Positions 60,837 through 64,000 of a stretch of DNA of 64,000 nucleotides are shown here, one piece after another. The first letter of the stretch is position 1. Each line of letters begins with the position of its first letter. Under the pieces are notes generated by a model. The model worked only from the letters and a program-made list of their open reading frames with translations, was not told the DNA's origin and searched no databases. The position numbers and the translations under genes are program-made. Source of the DNA: Prosthecomicrobium pneumaticum. Its GTDB lineage: Bacteria; Pseudomonadota; Alphaproteobacteria; Rhizobiales; Kaistiaceae. The stretch is from positions 598,756 through 662,755 of the forward strand of contig NZ_JACHOO010000002.1 in NCBI RefSeq assembly GCF_014199915.1, read 5' to 3'.

Positions 60837-61657
60837 CGGCGGGCCTCCACGATATGGCCGCGCAACTCGTGCACGATCTCCTGGAAGCCGGCCGTATAGG
60901 TGATCTCGAGGTCGCGCGGCCTCGCAATGCCGACCGTCCGTTCGACGAGGATGCGGCCCGGCCGGGCCGACATGACGAAGATCCGGTCGGCGAGGAACAC
61001 CGCCTCGCGCAGATCATGGGTGACGAGCACGACCGTGATGCCGGTCCGCTGGTGCAGGTCGCGGATGACGCACCACAATTCCTCGCGCGTGAAGGCGTCG
61101 AGCGCGCCGAACGGCTCGTCGAGCATCAGCAGTTGGGGCTCGTGGATCAGCGCCCGGCAGAGCGCGGCGCGCATCTGCATGCCGCCCGAGAGCTGCCAGG
61201 GGAATTTGTCGCCGAAGCCGGCGAGGCCGACCGAGGCGAGCAGACGCTCCGCCCGGTCGACATACTCCGCCTTGTTCCAGCGCAGCCGCCGCCGATGCGG
61301 CTCGACCACTTCGAGCGGCAGCATCAGATTGTCGAGCGTCGTCCGCCAGGGCAGGAGGTTCGGCGCCTGGAAGGCCATGCCGGCGATCTTCACCGGCTTC
61401 GTGACCGGCTCGCCTGCAACGGAGACCGTGCCCCCGACCGGGAATTGCAGCCCGGTCGCGAGCTTCATCAGGGTCGACTTGCCGCAACCCGACGGCCCGA
61501 CCACCGCGGCGAATTCGCCGCGGCCGATCGTGATGTCGAGACCGTCCACGGCGAGCGTGCCGGTCCCCGCCTTCAGCGCGGCCGCGCCGCCATAGACATG
61601 GCTGACCCCCTCGAGGCGGACGAAGGGATCCGCCGCCGCCCCCTGCCCCGCCGACAC
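60833..61657 (-). CDS. ABC transporter ATPase (SsuB/TauB type)
   Basis: A 274-aa ATPase: Walker A GPSGCGKS (54-61), signature LSGGM with the usual Met, Walker B LLMLDEPFGALDA, switch His in VTHDLREA. A GTG at 61657 just downstream of the binding-protein stop is the likely start; a much longer reading overlaps that gene in another frame. About 20 extra residues (LKAGTGTLAVDG) lie between the first two strands. Confidence 0.92.
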   Translation of the reverse strand: MSAGQGAAADPFVRLEGVSHVYGGAAALKAGTGTLAVDGLDITIGRGEFAAVVGPSGCGKSTLMKLATGLQFPVGGTVSVAGEPVTKPVKIAGMAFQAPNLLPWRTTLDNLMLPLEVVEPHRRRLRWNKAEYVDRAERLLASVGLAGFGDKFPWQLSGGMQMRAALCRALIHEPQLLMLDEPFGALDAFTREELWCVIRDLHQRTGITVVLVTHDLREAVFLADRIFVMSARPGRILVERTVGIARPRDLEITYTAGFQEIVHELRGHIVEARR

Positions 61658-61659
61658 GC

Positions 61660-62694
61660 CTACATCACCTTCCGGTCGTCGGCCGACGGCAGGAAGGACG
61701 GGTCGAAGACGGCCTCGGCCGCCGGCTTCGCCTTGAATTCGTAGGTGAGGCCGATCTGGTCGATGGCGGCGCCGAGCCGGGCGGAGTCGATAGCGCCGAA
61801 GCCGTTCGCCTTGACCTCGTCCGTCAGGATGTTCTGGTCGACCGCCATCTGCAGCCGTTCGAGCTCGACATTCTTCGCGACCAGCGGGTTGGCGGCCGTC
61901 ACGTGCTCGACCGCCGCGGCGGGATCGGCGACCGTCTCCTTCAGCGCCTTGTTGAAGGCGGCGAGGAAGCCCTTCACCGCCTCGGGATTCTTCTCGGCGA
62001 AGGCCGGATTCACGAAGATCGCATTGCCGTAGAGATCGACGCCGTGATCGGCCATCAGGAGCACGGTGATGTCGTCCGCCGGCACTCCGTTCGCCTTCAG
62101 ATTGATGAAGGAGGAGAAGGAGAAGCCGGTGATCGCATCGACATCGCCGGCGGCGAGCATCGGCTCGCGGACCGGGAAGCCGACATTCTCGACGGTCACC
62201 TTCGTGCTGTCGATGCCGTTCGCGGCGGCGAAGATCTTCCACTGCGCCCAGGCACCGTCCGGCGCGGGTGCGCCGAGCTTCTTGCCCTCGAGATCCTTCG
62301 GCGCGGTGATGCCGAGGCTCTTGCGCCCGACGATCGAGAAGGCCGGCTTGTTGTAGACCATGTAGACGGCCTTGAGCGGCACGGTCGGATTGGCGTCGAC
62401 GAATTTGATCAGCGAATTGATGTCGCCGAACCCCATGTCGTAGGTGCCGGACGCGACCCGATTGATCGGCTCGAGCGAGCCGCCCGCCGTATCGATCGTG
62501 ACGTCGAGCCCGGCATCCTTGAAGTAGCCCTTGTCGAGCGCGATCAGGAACGGCGCCGCCGGACCCTCATACTTCCAGTCGAGCGAGAACTTGACCGGCG
62601 TCTGCGCCGACGCGGCGGCCGCGAGGCCGGCGAGCGCGAAGCCGGCCAGCGCGGCAAGGGACGAGAAGCGACGGACGAGGCGCGACGTGGGCAT
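61660..62694 (-). CDS. ABC transporter solute-binding protein (NMT1/ThiY type)
   Basis: A 344-aa periplasmic binding protein with a signal peptide (1-30). FSLDWKYEGPAAPFLIALDK and YDMGFGDINSLIKFV are typical of the NMT1/SsuA-like family that binds pyrimidine precursors, riboflavin, taurine or nitrate. ATG 62694 follows GGAAGGAGAG. It is first of the binding protein - ATPase - permease operon. The neighbours do not reveal the ligand, and no riboswitch was recognised upstream. Confidence 0.9.
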   Translation of the reverse strand: MPTSRLVRRFSSLAALAGFALAGLAAAASAQTPVKFSLDWKYEGPAAPFLIALDKGYFKDAGLDVTIDTAGGSLEPINRVASGTYDMGFGDINSLIKFVDANPTVPLKAVYMVYNKPAFSIVGRKSLGITAPKDLEGKKLGAPAPDGAWAQWKIFAAANGIDSTKVTVENVGFPVREPMLAAGDVDAITGFSFSSFINLKANGVPADDITVLLMADHGVDLYGNAIFVNPAFAEKNPEAVKGFLAAFNKALKETVADPAAAVEHVTAANPLVAKNVELERLQMAVDQNILTDEVKANGFGAIDSARLGAAIDQIGLTYEFKAKPAAEAVFDPSFLPSADDRKVM

Positions 62695-62881
62695 GAACTC
62701 TCCTTCCGGGAACGACCGCGCGGACCCTGCGGCCCGCACCCTGTCGAGCCCATGGCAAGTTCCATGCCGCCGGCGCGCGCAGCCGTCCTGCACGGGACAT
62801 CCGTCGGTTGCCGCCCAAAAACGAGGCAGAAGAGAGCGGCAGAAACGCCTACGCCCCCGCCCGGTCCGGGAGAGGACGTGC

Positions 62882-64000
62882 CTAGAACAGGCTGCCCTGG
62901 CCGCTGCGGGCGGACGACGACTTCTTCGGCGCGGCGGGTGCCGGCTTCGGCCGTTCCGCCGGCTCCGCGGGGGAGCCGGCGGCCGTCGCGCCGACCGGGC
63001 CGTCCTGGAACCGGATCGTGAGCGCCATGCCCGGCGACACCGCGACAGCCGTCTTCACGGGTGCGCCGTCGCTGTCGGTGACGAGCGCGAAGCCGCGGGC
63101 GAGCACCGCCTTGTAGGACAGCGTCTCGGCGAGCCGCCACAGCCGGTCCATTCGCTCACGGCTCCGCTCCGCGCTGCGGCAGAAGGCCGTGAAGGCGCGC
63201 CGGTCGAGCGTCTCGGCCCGCTCAGCGGCGCGCCGCAGCCGCTCCGCCACCGGCTCGATGCGCAATCGGCCGGAGGCCCGCAGAAACGTCGCCCGGCGGC
63301 GTTCGACCGAACGTTCGAGCGCCCGGCCCTTGCGATCCGCGGCGAGCGCGAGCCGTTCGCGCGCGCGGCCGACGATGCGCTCGAGACAGGCGGGCGTGAA
63401 GCGTGCCTCGACACGGCCGAGCCGCGCCTTGTGGGCGAAGGCGCTGGCGGCGAGCGCCCGGTCGAGGCGCGTCGCCCATTCGTCGAAGGCGCGGCGCGGG
63501 ATGGCGAGCAGGTCGTCGAGCCGCGGCAGGCCACGGGCGAGCGCGCGCACCTCGCGGCGGCGCTGCTCGATGCCGCGCAGCGCCCCGCTCTCGAGCCGGC
63601 GGGCGAGATCGCCCACCGCCGCGACGAGTACGGAGCGCACCGGCACGGCCATCTCGGCGGCGCCGGTCGGCGTCGGCGCGCGCAGATCCGCGGCGTGGTC
63701 GATCAGCGTCGTGTCCGTCTCATGGCCCACCGCCGAGATGAGCGGGATCGCCGAGGCCGCGGCGGCCCGCACCACCACCTCCTCGTTGAACGCCCACAGA
63801 TCCTCGAGGCTGCCGCCGCCGCGCGCCACGATCAGCACGTCCGGCCGCGGGATCCGGCCGCCCGCGGGCAGCGCATTGAAGCCGGCGATCGCCGCCGCCA
63901 CCTCGGCGGCCGCCGTCTCGCCCTGGACGCGCACCGGCCAGACGAGGACATGAACCGGAAAGCGGTCGGCGAGGCGGTGCAGGATGTCGCGGATCACCGC
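62882..64000 (-). CDS. xseA: exodeoxyribonuclease VII large subunit (5' part beyond window)
   Basis: The gene is cut by the right window edge; at least 371 C-terminal residues are visible. Conserved segments [21 protein letters not shown] (first 20: catalytic region) and [20 protein letters not shown] followed by PTPTGAAE identify XseA. A long Arg/Ala-rich coiled coil follows, and a short C-terminal strand with GFALV. A Pro/Ala/Lys-rich tail ends the protein. The OB-fold N-terminal domain should lie beyond 64000. It degrades single-stranded DNA from both ends together with XseB. Confidence 0.95.
   Translation of the reverse strand, partial: AVIRDILHRLADRFPVHVLVWPVRVQGETAAAEVAAAIAGFNALPAGGRIPRPDVLIVARGGGSLEDLWAFNEEVVVRAAAASAIPLISAVGHETDTTLIDHAADLRAPTPTGAAEMAVPVRSVLVAAVGDLARRLESGALRGIEQRRREVRALARGLPRLDDLLAIPRRAFDEWATRLDRALAASAFAHKARLGRVEARFTPACLERIVGRARERLALAADRKGRALERSVERRRATFLRASGRLRIEPVAERLRRAAERAETLDRRAFTAFCRSAERSRERMDRLWRLAETLSYKAVLARGFALVTDSDGAPVKTAVAVSPGMALTIRFQDGPVGATAAGSPAEPAERPKPAPAAPKKSSSARSGQGSLF

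Overview
This is a GC-rich, densely coded window from an alphaproteobacterium, most likely of the order Hyphomicrobiales (Rhizobiales). The signs are the very high third-position GC, the number of sugar ABC transporters with LacI/GntR regulators, the glgPBCAX gene order, and dispersed palindromic repeats of a kind common in that order. I see no rRNA, tRNA, CRISPR array, phage or insertion sequence. Long ORFs on the opposite strand of real genes are codon-bias shadows and are left out.

Region by region. (1) 35-9449: a divergent regulon. On the minus strand it carries a LacI regulator, an inositol-monophosphatase-family enzyme and a calcineurin-like phosphodiesterase. On the plus strand it carries a complete ABC importer, whose first permease has a large extra domain, and a tandem glycerophosphodiester phosphodiesterase. 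Together they look like a scavenging route for a phosphodiester such as glycerophosphoinositol. (2) 9743-19474: two ABC importers lacking an ATPase, both preceded by the same 16-bp operator, followed by a PIG-L deacetylase, a ROK kinase, a GntR/UTRA regulator and a SIS-domain isomerase. This is probably an amino-sugar catabolic locus. (3) 19489-23243: a SulP transporter with an XRE regulator, an HSL-type esterase and a UPF0178 protein. (4) 23292-33257: the glycogen operon glgP-glgB-glgC-glgA-glgX, followed by a 22-codon ORF with an unusually complete Shine-Dalgarno sequence and a strong hairpin. (5) 33579-35088: an FMO-like flavoprotein and a small hydrophilic protein. (6) 35189-43204: a LacI regulator divergent from a seven-gene run: CoA-transferase, signal-less solute-binding protein, enoyl-CoA hydratase, and an RbsCBA-type importer. 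(7) 43222-50178: a sugar or sugar-acid operon (mutarotase, two permeases, binding protein, enolase-superfamily enzyme), its FCD-type GntR regulator with three phased operator sites, and a separately placed MsmK/UgpC-type ATPase that may also serve the ATPase-less importers. (8) 50361-64000: a SpoU methyltransferase, a polyol dehydrogenase, a LysR/nitroreductase pair, a chemotaxis receptor, secreted proteins, a ThDP enzyme, a TumE/TumA toxin-antitoxin pair, an NMT1-type ABC importer, and the 3' part of xseA, cut by the window edge.

The common theme is import of organic carbon, mainly carbohydrates, with glycogen storage alongside. In four operons a palindromic repeat or hairpin lies directly downstream of the binding-protein gene, which may keep binding protein in excess over permease. 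Function calls rest on reading motifs and gene order by eye; no database search was made.
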